A DNA stretch of 48,785 bases. Origin: Seminavis robusta. Its lineage: Eukaryota; Bacillariophyta; Bacillariophyceae; Naviculales; Naviculaceae. The translations under genes were made by a program, and so were the position numbers. Under the pieces are notes generated by a model. That model did no database searches, had not been told where the DNA came from, and saw nothing but the letters and a program-made list of their open reading frames with translations. The stretch spans positions 1-48,785 of the forward strand of contig CAICTM010000785.1 of assembly GCA_903772945.1 (NCBI GenBank), written 5' to 3'. Each line of letters begins with the position of its first letter. Position 1 is the first letter of the stretch. This document shows positions 1 through 10,323 of this stretch, piece by piece.

Positions 1-1890
1 GGACTGTTTTCGTTGTAGGGTTTGGGGGAGTGTTGTAAGTGCCGGGGATCGAGTGCTAGGCATGAGCAAATCGCAACAAGTATGAGCGGCGGTCAGGGTT
101 GGTTAATCCATTGTGGGCCGAGTGTGTTGTGGAGAGGTGGACATGCCAGAAGTCCATTAGTGAGGTGGTTAGCGATAGCAACTGTGAGAGATTGTTTGGC
201 CGTGTGCGTTGGATCAGTCATAATTGTGTATTGTTGAATTTTGCACTGCAGTCATTGGTCGCAAGAGATTGGTCCGATCGAGAGGAAGAGTTGTTGTCGA
301 AGGAGTTGAACAGTTTGATTTGTATTGTGTTCAGGATTGTAGAGTCGGAATGTGGAGGATTGGCGACATATGAAGTGTTGGTTATCTACAGTGGACGTTA
401 TAGGACAAGTTAACTAGTTAGCTGGGGTGGTGGTCTAATTGGTGTGAGTGGTTGCGCATGGAGGCGCCTTATGTTGAGTTCAGTGCCTGGTGTCGGAAAT
501 GGTGTGAGTGAGGGGACGGATAGCAATTAGTTTGCGATTTCGATGTATTTTAATACTGTGTTCTGTCTATATTTTTATATGTTGTGGCCTTTACGCTCTC
601 TGATTAGCAGATTGTGCTTGTAAAGCGTTGCGATCGCCGTTAGAAGAGGAGCTAACGTCCGAACAGTGGTTGTTTGTGGTGCGATCAGTGCTGTCACTGC
701 GTGCGGAGTGGGTTGGCATTGGCCAGTTTTGTGTTTTTAGTTTGGTTGTGCACGTGTGTTTTGATGTACGATTGTTGGCGATGTTACTTGACAATGGCGG
801 ATTCGCCGGGTTTGCGTTTGATTTGGCATCGGCCTCCACACATGTTCATGAGGGTGGCTTTCTGGTTGTGCTCGGTGTGGCGGTTGCGGCAGGTTTTACT
901 GTTGTGGGTGAGATCCCATTGGAGTCCGTGGGAGAAACAATAAGACATGCTCTCACCTTGAGTTTGTTCATGTATATAGGGATTGCTATGTCATTGTACG
1001 ATAGAGAGTTGCTGATAGGCTGATGTCATTGATGTTCATAGTAGCCATGTTGTTTGTATCATGGTCGTTGTCTTGTTGGCTTACTTGAGTGGTTTGGGAG
1101 TTGCCATTGTGTTGGTTTTTGGTGTGTGTATATTGGCTTAGTTTGTCGGTGGGTGTTTGGCCGCCAACTTTGAGTGCTAAAGGAAAGACGCCACTGTTTT
1201 CGAGGTTTTTGAGACCGGCACGGAGGGCTGCACGGTTGGTGATTTCGTCATGTCCTCGTGCGAATGCTTGGGCGTCGTTGATTTGTTTTGAAGAGTTTTT
1301 CAATGGGTCACTGGAGACCATTTTGTGTTCATGCGTGTCGATGTTTTTGTCCGGTCATCATTGGTAATGTGTCGTGTCTCTCTGGAGTGTTCATGATCGA
1401 GTGTAAACTCTAACATGGGAGTATCCTTCGCAGGGTCTTCCAGGCCTTGTAGTAGCGTCCTCTGTGGCTTGCATGGCGGTTTGAGGAGGGCTTTTTCGGT
1501 GGATTGGAGACTTGGAATTCTTGAAAGTCGTATTGTGTTGGCCACTTCATTCTGGATTTGGGTTGCAGTGGCTTGAGCCGGGATGTTGGGAGTGCTCCTG
1601 GATGAACGGGTCAATCCATGGGTTGCCGGCAAGATGGGCTCTGCGTTGTAGTCGTTCAGTTGGTAGCAGATGCGAAGGTGTCCTTCGTCTCTGCTCCGCG
1701 TGCGCTATGGATGTTGCGCGCATTGTCTTTGTTTTCTTTTATGAGATTTTGATGGAGGCTCTGGTTGGTGCTCCAGTAATTTTGGTGAGGGTGCTGTGTT
1801 GTGTGGAGTGTAGGGATGTGCGTTAGGTGGGGTTGTGTTGTTGTGATTGTTGTGAGCGGTGCGGGTGTTGTTTGAGATTGCTTTCTAACT
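1..1890 (-). mobile_element. Decayed 5' internal part (leader/gag region) of a Copia-type LTR retrotransposon, cut by the window edge
   Basis: The stretch lies directly downstream (in minus orientation) of an LTR that matches the 3' LTR of the Copia element at 43.5 kb, so it should be leader and gag of the same family. Short minus-strand open stretches at about 1632–1300, 1321–986 and 839–591 change frame from one to the next and carry no motif I can name. The plus strand is strongly G+T rich, as is the plus strand of the other Copia copy. The rest of the element (protease, integrase, RT) would lie left of position 1. The gag assignment is inferred from position, not from protein similarity. 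Confidence 0.5.
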
Positions 1891-1891
1891 T

Positions 1892-2091
1892 TGAAGTCAA
1901 TGGCTCTGGTTTAACTGAAGGTTAGAAATACAATTATGGGAGCCATTGGCTGAGCAGGGAATGTCCCCCAATAGCTGTTATAGCTGTTGGAGGCTCTGCT
2001 GGATCTACATCTAATTGTGGTTCCTGCAAGCCAGGGGACCATCTAACAGTCTTGGTGTGGAGTTCTGAGTCACAGTTGGCGTGTGACTTCA
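1892..2091 (-). repeat. LTR of a Copia-type element (5' LTR)
   Basis: This 200-bp repeat starts TG and ends CA, with an 8-base inverted terminus (TGAAGTCA / TGACTTCA). A nearly identical copy in the same orientation is at 43469–43666, where it overlaps the end of a Copia pol ORF. That identifies it as an LTR. The two copies differ by a few small indels and substitutions. The left side continues into the element's interior and the right side into unrelated minisatellite DNA, so this is the outer 5' end of a minus-strand element. No standard primer-binding site was recognised next to it. Confidence 0.75.
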
Positions 2092-2095
2092 ATAG

Positions 2096-2400
2096 TAATC
2101 CCCAGCACTAGCTAGAGTTCCACAGCCGCTAGCCCCATCCGTGGAGTTCCTGCAACAGGTAGCCCCAGCTCTGGAAATCTCAAATTGGTTGGTCCTAGCC
2201 CCAGCACTGCAATCCCTGCAATAGTAAGTAAGCCCCGGCACCCGAAATCCCACAACAGGTATACCCCAGCACTGGAATTCTCAAATTGCTTGGTCCCAGC
2301 ACTTGCCCCAGCACTGCAATCCGTACAAATGTAGTCTCCAGTTCTGGAGGGTAGCCCCAGCAACTGCAATCCATACATTGGTGTCCTTTTCAGAAGAGGT
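2096..2400. repeat. Imperfect minisatellite with a CCCCAGCACTGCAATCC-like unit
   Basis: About eight or nine degenerate units of roughly 30–37 bp, each starting CCCCAGC(A/T)C and continuing with a (T)GCAATCC or TGGAATTC(T)C variant, run head to tail. No coding frame fits the period. The array begins within a few bases of the Copia LTR end. Confidence 0.6.
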
Positions 2401-3544
2401 CCACCCTTCCAAAAGACAGCTTTGGGATCGCTGATCAGTCCCGCGTCCCGGTAGGTTGGATCTTGGTCTAGATCTCGAGGATCTCGGTGGATCAACGGTG
2501 GATCTCGGTTAATCTCGGTTGCTCTTGGATTTCGGTTGACCGAGACGTGCCGAGATCGACCAAGATCCGACAACCGCAACTGTTTTGGGTACAGAACAAG
2601 AAACTCTGCTACTAGAGGCCCAGTGGCCCACCTTTGTCATTCGGAGTGATCAATCAAAAATGACTTGACAATGGTGTTTCCCCGGCCGTCGGCAGTGCAT
2701 CAGAGAAAACAACAAATAGATATGAGTTTTGTCTTCTGTGATATACCGTTGCTCTTCAAATTCATCAACTTGACAGTCATTACTAGTAGCCGAGACATAA
2801 GGATTCGATTCAAATGAGGATGGCTTTCTGTTCTGCAACGGAGACTGTCGGCTTGAGTGAGGCTTGATAATGGATGACAAATAAAGCACAAGCCAAATCT
2901 CCTGTTGACGGCCGAGATCTGACTTCCTTCCTGCGGTCCATAGAAATAGATGAGGGATGGCTTTCGAATTGGCAATAACACTCTTGATAAATACCGGTAC
3001 GGTAGGCAGGCTCACCTCGAATCAATCGATCGATCGATCGATCGATCGATCGATTCAACACCACGAGTACTCTTGTCGGCCAAGGTATACCATTGTTATT
3101 CAAGGGGCGGGAGTCAGTGCTGGGCCTTCAATAGTTGGTGATCTCAGTTGGATCTCGGGCCGAGATCTCGGTTGGATCTCGGGTAGGCCGAGAACCAGGT
3201 CTTCCTGTGACCGGCGATCTTGGTCAATCTCCGTCTTGCTCTGGCTTTTAAAATCTTCCGGATCTTTGTCAAGATCCCCGAGATCGGCTAGATCTGTGAC
3301 TCATTGTCGCCAAAACTTTGGTATCCAAGGTCAGGGGTATTGAAACGTGGATACATTTCCTCCAGATCCTCCAAGTCCTGGATTGGAAGGAATTCGAATG
3401 AAGCAACGGACAATGATGACAACCCCTCGACGCCGTTGGATTGTCACCGATCTTGCTCTTGTTCTTGCTGGCTAGCTAGATAGACGCCCAACCCATTCTC
3501 GCCATCCCTAGCAATCTCATTCTTTTTGGCCAGGACAGGATAGC
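2401..3544. repeat. Gene-free stretch with GATCTCGG-type repeats flanking an (ATCG)n microsatellite
   Basis: Degenerate copies of GGATCTCGGTT and its complement cluster at about 2450–2575 and 3135–3300. Between them, at about 3022–3055, is an eight- to nine-unit ATCG microsatellite, which gives spurious repetitive peptides in several frames. Short ORFs exist on both strands, but none has recognisable composition or domains. The last about 200 bases should hold the promoter and 5' UTR of the hydrolase gene. No specific promoter element could be picked out. Confidence 0.5.
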
Positions 3545-4660
3545 ATGGCATCAGTGGCTTCCTCCTTTTTCAAGTTTGTTCCGATTTCTTCACTAGTCCA
3601 TCACACCACTGCCACTACCGGTACCATTGGAAGTACTACTAGAACTCTAAGTAAGAGTCCTCTCATCATCAGAGCCGCATCTACTGCTACTAGAAGTACA
3701 TCTTCGATGACGACCATGACGGAGAGAACGTTTGTGTGCAGTGATGGTTTTTCCTTGGCAGCTCAGTGCTACCGTCCCCCCTCCACTCCTACCAACGTGA
3801 CGCAGACGCATAATAAAAAGATTCTGCTGCTTCATGGCTGGTTGGACAATTGTCGCTCTTTTTGGAAACTGGCTCCCAACTTACTCGAGTCGTCGTATGA
3901 AGTGGTGGCGTTGGATTTGCCGGGTCATGGACTCAGTGATCATCGCCCTCCAGCAGGACCCACTGTGATGTTGCCCGAAGCCGTTTATTACGTGGCAGAA
4001 GTTCTGGACAAACTCGAGTGGAATCATCAAGTGACTCTCATTGGACACTCCATGGGAGCTGCCATTTCCTTGGCATACACGGCGGCATTTCCAGAACAAG
4101 TCGAACGACTCGTGTTGCTGGAAGGTGTGGGGCCTCTCACCAAACCAGACGAAGACGTCACCAAACATTTAAGAAGGCACGTGGAAAGTAGAATGAAAGG
4201 AAACGTCTCACTCTATTTTAATAATGACAAGAAAGGACCACGTTTACACGCATCTTTGGACGCGGCCATTGAAACACGCAGAAAGACAGCCACGTTGTCA
4301 CCGGGCAATCAGTACTTGTCCCAAGAAGCTGCCACGGAATTGGTCACTCGAGCCACTCGTCCACATGGCACTCAAGTCCAGTTCCTGCACGATTATCGAT
4401 TGACGTGGCCATCTCTCATGTACATGACACATACTCAAGTGGCTGCCTTGCAGCAAGCCGTTCGGGATTGTCCCACGTGCATTCTGTTGGCCGAGGACGG
4501 ATGGCCTTTTGAGCAGGAACGGCTGGACGGAGTAAAGGAGCGCATCCAACCACAACAATTCGCCATCCTTCCAGGATCCCATCATTTTCATGCCGATCCA
4601 GCCTCGGCCGATCTCGTCAGTGAGCACATTCTTCAGTTCCTCGAGTCTTCAACAAGCTAA
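3545..4660 (+). CDS. Alpha/beta hydrolase (serine hydrolase-like), probably organelle-targeted
   Basis: A 371-residue alpha/beta-hydrolase-fold protein. The core starts near residue 92 with the strand and oxyanion turn ILLLHGWLDN, followed by VVALDLPGHGLSDH and the nucleophile elbow GHSMG (167–171, Ser169). A C-terminal GSHHFHAD carries the likely catalytic His (346/347). The layout resembles the SERHL-type serine hydrolases; the substrate is unknown. The first about 60 residues are rich in Ser, Thr and Arg and lack acids, like a mitochondrial or plastid presequence. An internal ATG at 3707 would give a cytosolic form that keeps the whole fold. The ATG at 3545 was chosen because it is the first in frame. 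The gene is intronless and converges with the membrane-protein gene that ends at 4862. The family is well supported; the exact reaction is not. Confidence 0.88.
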   Translation: MASVASSFFKFVPISSLVHHTTATTGTIGSTTRTLSKSPLIIRAASTATRSTSSMTTMTERTFVCSDGFSLAAQCYRPPSTPTNVTQTHNKKILLLHGWLDNCRSFWKLAPNLLESSYEVVALDLPGHGLSDHRPPAGPTVMLPEAVYYVAEVLDKLEWNHQVTLIGHSMGAAISLAYTAAFPEQVERLVLLEGVGPLTKPDEDVTKHLRRHVESRMKGNVSLYFNNDKKGPRLHASLDAAIETRRKTATLSPGNQYLSQEAATELVTRATRPHGTQVQFLHDYRLTWPSLMYMTHTQVAALQQAVRDCPTCILLAEDGWPFEQERLDGVKERIQPQQFAILPGSHHFHADPASADLVSEHILQFLESSTS

Positions 4661-4861
4661 AAAAACAGCATATTCCACCCGTAGAGCCATGCATGATTTT
4701 CCATGTGGCCAGCTTTCAATTTTAAAGAAGACGCCATGTTTGATCTGTTCTGTCCATGAAAATTCCCAAGTGCATTTTACTATTAGCTACTAGCTAGACA
4801 TTGATTGAATTACCCTCTCCACAAATAGATACGAATACTAAAAACAAGAAGAGCAACAAAG

Positions 4862-6013
4862 CTAGACTGCAGCGGATTCTTCGTCCCCCCCTTTGGGAAA
4901 CCATCGGCCCATTTTCTTCTTCTTTTTGGGAACCACGGGCATTTCCACATAGGAAGTACTCGCTTGAGATGCATCGTCCTCGGCCGTAACTGTCATGTCG
5001 TCCCCATCCACCACATATCTTCGTCGTGCCCCGAACAGACAGCAGAAACAGGGAACGGTATAGAGCGAACAGACGTACACCAACACGAAGGAAACCGGTG
5101 CCAGACCAAAGAAAAAGAGGGCCGCGTATCCAGCCGTGGTCAAGGGATCCTTGTTCCATTCCAGGACCCCTTCGTAAATGGCGTCATCATCTTCACTGGT
5201 GGGATCACCAATCAGGAACCAGGCATGGACAAATGTCCAAATGAGATAGGCCATCATGTAGAGTGCCAGGAGACCGTAGTGTCGCACACGAAGGGGAATG
5301 CGGTTGATGAATAATCCTTCCAGCAACACCAAAATCATGACACCACCATGGGTCATGATATTGTAATAGTCCAACAAGGTGGTCAACTTCCCGTCCCAGT
5401 CCATGGTCCAGTACCCCACCGTGACGATAATTTCTCCCGGAGCTGCAACGGCAAACAACGCCCAGCTGATGTGGTGCATCCATCCAATGTTGGTTGTCGT
5501 GGAAGTGCAAATGGTGGAAAGCAAGGAATTCCACCAACTCAACAAGAGATATAGACACGCAATCAGCAGGGTAATGTTGGTCAAGTACGCAAAGAAAAAC
5601 GCCATGGGAGGTTCGGAACGACTCAAAAGACCAATGACAAAGAGCGACATGGACCAACTCATCACGATCGTCTTGGCGAGCAGAGTACACAGTCCAGCGG
5701 GAGCAAATGAATTGGGGCCATTCAGCACTTGACCCGTCACTTCGCGTGCCGAAAATGCGGGATGGCTCAGTTCCGCACGTGAACGGCCACAGCAAATCCC
5801 CAAAGCGGTGGGAGCTTCAAGATTTTCCACTGGCTCGTTCTTCTTCTTTCTCCGCATGCTCCACCGTTTCTTCTTCTTGGATGTTTTCGTATTGGCGCCT
5901 TCTCCTTTCGTATCGACGTTGCTCATATTGCCATTGCTTGGTTCCAGTTCCAACAACGGCTTCTTCTTCGTATTCGACTTGCCAGATGACAACTTTCCCA
6001 ATTTGGGCGCCAT
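4862..6013 (-). CDS. Six-TM membrane protein, Rolling-stone / AIG1-like
   Basis: A 383-residue protein with a basic Lys-rich N-terminus (to about residue 60), then about six hydrophobic helices (roughly 106–130, 137–159, 180–200, 222–238, 245–265, 293–316). A short Cys-rich stretch and an acidic then Lys-rich cytosolic tail follow. The block around NIMTHGG (218–224) and the following helix ending in FVHAWFLIGDP fit the Rolling stone / FAR-17a-AIG1-like family. Members of that family include fatty-acyl-ester hydrolases that use conserved Thr and His residues. Thr221 and His222 are candidates here, but I cannot align them. Translation starts at the only well-placed ATG. The gene is convergent with the hydrolase, with about 200 bp between the stops. 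A hydrolase role is inference; the multi-pass membrane topology is clear. Confidence 0.7.
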   Translation of the reverse strand: MAPKLGKLSSGKSNTKKKPLLELEPSNGNMSNVDTKGEGANTKTSKKKKRWSMRRKKKNEPVENLEAPTALGICCGRSRAELSHPAFSAREVTGQVLNGPNSFAPAGLCTLLAKTIVMSWSMSLFVIGLLSRSEPPMAFFFAYLTNITLLIACLYLLLSWWNSLLSTICTSTTTNIGWMHHISWALFAVAAPGEIIVTVGYWTMDWDGKLTTLLDYYNIMTHGGVMILVLLEGLFINRIPLRVRHYGLLALYMMAYLIWTFVHAWFLIGDPTSEDDDAIYEGVLEWNKDPLTTAGYAALFFFGLAPVSFVLVYVCSLYTVPCFCCLFGARRRYVVDGDDMTVTAEDDASQASTSYVEMPVVPKKKKKMGRWFPKGGDEESAAV

Positions 6014-7300
6014 GGTCGATTTCCAATCTGGCTGCTGGCTAGCTAGCTACGCTTTCAACAAGGACTGGACTTGAATGGTGTAAAGTAAACTATGGCTAGC
6101 TAGCTCAATCCAGATGAACGACCACGGAGGCAATAAGATCTCGTGGGAAACTTATCTCGGAACTGACATACGATCATCATGTCATGCGATACAGAACAGT
6201 AGAGTAAATTCAACCGGGACTTTCAGGCAAAGATACTTAGGAACGTGTGTCACAACGTAAAATCTCCCTTAAGTACCATTGAAGTGGTACCGTCAATTAA
6301 CTCCCGCGATGAAGCAAAATTTCAAAAAGGGAGAAATCGAAGCTCGAGGCCGTCCGGTTGCTGTATTCAAAGAGGTGGCATAAATAATGCTACCACAGCA
6401 GAGGTCAGGCTGCTGTGCTTGCCAGCAAGATCTGACGTACCCACAACAGAAAACAACCCATAAAGCCTGCTAGAGTGACTGTTTTCGATCTTGCAAGGAC
6501 GAACAATGAACCAGGCAGAGTTGCGGTAGCTACCGGTGGCTACCCGCATAGAGGTGGCGTCGAATCCGCAGACGATTTCCAGACACTGAGTCCAAAATAG
6601 CCACGCAACATCATTCGTGGCTGGCAAGGTTATGGAAGCGATGGAGCGATTAGGCACCTACTAGCTAGTAGGCTGTAGCTACTTCCTAGCTGCTATGTGC
6701 ACTCGAGCCCACTCGAATAGCGACTGCTCCGCATACGGCTATGGTCGTTGTGCCATAGCCACACTGCGGCTTTTTTACTCCACCACGGATCTACCTTTTT
6801 ACATGGAAGTACGACCCTAACTGTCTCCTGCACCAAGCCAAGAAAGTTGGCAATCTCTGTAGCTTGCCAATAGCCATTGCCCTGACGGAAAGATTCTTGG
6901 AATTTGAATGCTGGTAGAAGAGCCCAGTTGGAATGAAAAACATCGCCTCTCCTTCGAATTCGATAATTCGTAGATTAGTTGCTAGTTATTCTTGTCCGAG
7001 TTGTTTGTTGTTCTTGTCTGACATGTACCCGCATGATGCACATGGTTCCTTCTGTAGTTCCTCCCATCAATGTTATCCCTGGTCGAGACAGCCATTCCCA
7101 TCCTCGGCAAGCAACATGAACTCCATTCAGTACCAACACAGGCGTTTTGAGCACCAGCGGTTCGTTCCGCCTTCCCCATCCAGCGGTCTAGCTAGTCGTC
7201 GTAACTAATGTCACTTGAGTTGCTTTGCATTTCCGATGGAGCCTCGTCGACGGGCGTTTCATTGGTGACGCACGGAACCCTTTGGCAACATATCTTCACC
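6014..7300. other. Gene-poor intergenic region
   Basis: No ORF here has convincing composition or domains. The first about 100 bases contain two CTAGCTAG tracts next to the start of the membrane-protein gene and probably form its promoter region. Small ORFs (for example 6245–6463 and 6933–7208 on the plus strand) look random. The right end runs into the 3' end of the ArfGAP-like gene. Confidence 0.5.
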
Positions 7301-9275
7301 TCACGCTCTGCCCAGGGAACCACGACGAACGCGTGTTTGTTGTTGTGATCCATGAGCAGAGGAGGACCCCGATGCATTCGAATCCAAAGTCGAGCTTCTT
7401 CCCACGGAGCCTCTCCTGCCCGGTCGACGTCTCTCGGCATGATCGTCTCCGTTCGCGTGGGATTGTCCCGTGGAATCTTCTCGGCCAATGGATCCCCGCC
7501 TCTGACCGAGAGATCCACGACGTCTTGACCCAGCAGATTCGTGTCGTCCAATAGGCTGTCCCTGTACTAGTCCATTGCTGGAATCTCCTCTTTGCCCAAT
7601 CGACCCCCGACGTCTCGTCGTTCCTCCATTACTAGATTCGCGTCGCACCGAAGTGTCGCCTTGTTGCCCGCCTGTGGAATCTTCCCGACCCATGGATCCC
7701 CGGCGTTGCCCGACGGATCCTCGTCGCTGACCGACGGAACCACGACGTCGTGTGCCTTCTCCTTGGCCTCCAGCTGTAGAATCTTGTCGACCAATGGATC
7801 CACGCCGCTGACCTCGTCTTGTTCCTCCCGCGGAAGATTCTTGGCGACGAATGGGTTCTTGTACTGATCCTGTGGATTCTTGTCGCTGCCCGACCGATCC
7901 TCGGCGTTGACCAATCGATCCACGTCTGCCCGTGGCTGGATCTTGCTGCTGCCCACCAAGGGACCCCCGTCTCATTCCCATGGATCCTCGACGACGACCA
8001 CCCCCATCATGATTGGAGCCTGATCCCGTGGAGTTGTTTTGTTGGGGTTCGTGGTCGTGGTCGCGCGCATCACGGTGACCCATGGATCCACGACGAACAA
8101 TGCGACCGGCACTTCCACCTCCGTAACCCATTTGTTTTCGAACCAATTCATTGGCAAGAGATTCATCGACGTCTTTGTCGTCAGTGTTGTTGTTGTCGTT
8201 GTTTCCCTGACCCAATTGTTGGGGAACTTCGTACCCCAAATCATCGTCGTGAGTGTTGCTGTTGCTATTGTTGTTTCCGTATCCCAAGTCCTCTCCATGA
8301 TATCCCGATAAGTCATTGGGGAATTCAAACGTCGATTTTGGACTGGCAAAAGGAAGTTCTTCCGTTGTGCCTTGCTGGGTCTCGTCAGTCCAATCGTTGG
8401 TGCTCCAATTGGCATACGTCCTGTGCGGGGCCCCATCAGTACTGCGACTGTGTTTGCTACTGGTGTGTTCCAAGGCTCCTAGCAACCTTGCTTCTGAGGT
8501 CAATCCCATGAGGTCTTGAAAGGATTTTGCCTTTTCCATCTTATGGTTGTTGTGTTTGTCTTTTTTGTCTTTCTTGTCCTTCTTCTTCTTTTTGCTGCCA
8601 GTGCTTAACCATGAGCTTTGGGTTGTGTAGGTTTTCTTGCAGAAAAATGTCAGCTGCTTGTACTTGGCCTCCACAAACTGTGCCTGAGCCCCATGGTCTT
8701 CAGGATTGGGCCTGACACTTTCATTCTCACTGTTGAGTAGTCCTTCATAGACATCATTGGTGATTTCATTCCCGCTCATTTCCATTGTCTTGACTTCTTC
8801 TTCTGTCCCTGTTTAATTTAAAATACCCATAAATACCCACAAATACCCACAAATACCAATAAAATAAGATAATAAAACAACATTAGAGACAGAAAGAAAG
8901 GGTTTGTCAGTATTGCACTCAGTCCAAGCTGGGGGTATCCAATTCACTGGGTACCAGTAGGGGTATACAGGTATACATATATAGGAACGTACAATCTTCC
9001 GCACTCTTGATATTTTTGACTTCGCAAACGTCCCTTCCCAACTGAAAATGATAACTGCAGCATTTGTAGCAGCAAAAAACTCCCAGTTTCTTCTTGTCGT
9101 AACCTCCGGAAAGGTTGGCAGGAGTCTTCAGAAGGGACGCCCATGCTGGATTCTCCTCCCCACAATCCGCACATTTCTGATTCTGCAGTTGATGACGACA
9201 GCTTCGCAAGCGTTGCAGAAGCTCAGCCTGCTTCTTGGCCTTGTTGGACCTCTTCGATGAGAGTGCAGATACCAT
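7301..9275 (-). CDS. ArfGAP-domain-like protein 1 with RRGS-repeat tail (two exons)
   Basis: Exons 9275–8993 and 8808–7301 (intron 8992–8809, GTACGT…CAG, 184 bp, phase 1) give a 596-residue protein. Splicing rebuilds the family block SAEDWTEEEVKTMEMSGNE across the junction, which fixes the intron. The N-terminal zinc finger has CADC…CYKC ligands like ArfGAP proteins, which activate GTP hydrolysis by Arf GTPases. Two oddities: about 13 extra residues lie between the Cys pairs, and the catalytic arginine after IH is replaced (YHFQLG). GAP activity is therefore doubtful. The tail has a Lys-rich run, two DLGY motifs and 14 RRGS(M/V/I/L)G repeats resembling basophilic kinase sites. The start was chosen by alignment with the neighbouring paralogue; an ATG two codons upstream (9281) is possible. 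Confidence 0.82.
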
Positions 9276-9281
9276 GGTCAT

Positions 9282-10323
9282 GGTCTCCCCACTGATCTGC
9301 CTTTTAGCTATTAGTGTGTTGTGTTCAGGTGTTTCTTCTTCTCTTTGGTGCTGCTTTTGTGAGAAAAAAATGGAAGTGTTTTGACATGGCTGCAGCTTCA
9401 AGCTGTTGTGGCTGCGGTATTCACCTTGAAGATTCGGCGACTGAGTACAGTCATTTGACTACATAGATTGCAGCTGCCTCAATGCCTCAATGCTTCGTTT
9501 GTGACCACGGAAGTAATGGCTTGCCTAAGCAAAAAAACACTAGCTAGCACATCGAATTATGAAAACTAACAGTGATAATTCGATGAGTTCTCCATCTCAA
9601 CCAGTGAGTGAAACCTTAGTCAACGGAACATGTACAGTACCGAAGTACCATGGTACTCACTCGAGTTGCCAGTGACACCTTGTGTGGCTGTGTGGCCGGC
9701 TGCTCCGAGTTAAACCCTTCCTGAACTGCTCGTAATCGTAGACAAAAGATACCTGGTGCGGCCAACACTGAATGTAGTTCCTGGTTCCAGGGTTCCAGGT
9801 TCCAGGGTTCCAGGCACCATGCAGGCTCACTACGACTGTAGCCAGTTTTAGATGACCGAATGAGACGGATTCCCATTGGTATGGGTCTGTGCAACATGAT
9901 ATTGTAGTTGCATTTCTTAGTTCTGTAGAATCTCTAGCTAGCTGAGCTACCTCCAAAGGTTTTATTTTTTTAAGAAGGTGGGGGGCAGTGGGGAGCAGTG
10001 GGGAGCTGCAGTTCAAGATCTTACTACCGGTACCTAGCTACCGCATTACCTTACGTTACCCGTACCGGTACTGGAGGCTGGAGGTGCGGGATGCTGAAAC
10101 TTTGCTTGATACCGCACCTCTGGACGTGGCACTCTATCAAAAATGTGAGCACGTATCTTCTAATATCTTTCTACTGTTATGAAGGCTAGTACCTGGTAAC
10201 ATGCAATCAACACATCTGCTTGGAGAGTGTGATAAGGTGGTAGGTCACACCGTTTCATTGAGTGCGCCCGAGAAAGTGTCCATGCATGAGTCGGCTTCGA
10301 TTTCAAACCAAAAGTCGCTCAGC
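9282..10323. other. Intergenic region between the two ArfGAP-like genes
   Basis: It should contain the promoter of ArfGAP-like gene 1 (right of 9275) and the 3' end of gene 2. A short tandem run of GGTTCCAGG units lies at about 9782–9816, and several ACCGGTACC palindromes lie at about 10025–10075. No gene is supported: the small ORFs there have no conserved features. Confidence 0.5.

Noticed and set aside
2650..3015. 121-codon minus-strand ORF
   Set aside because: It runs through low-complexity and microsatellite flanks, and overlapping ORFs exist in two other frames.
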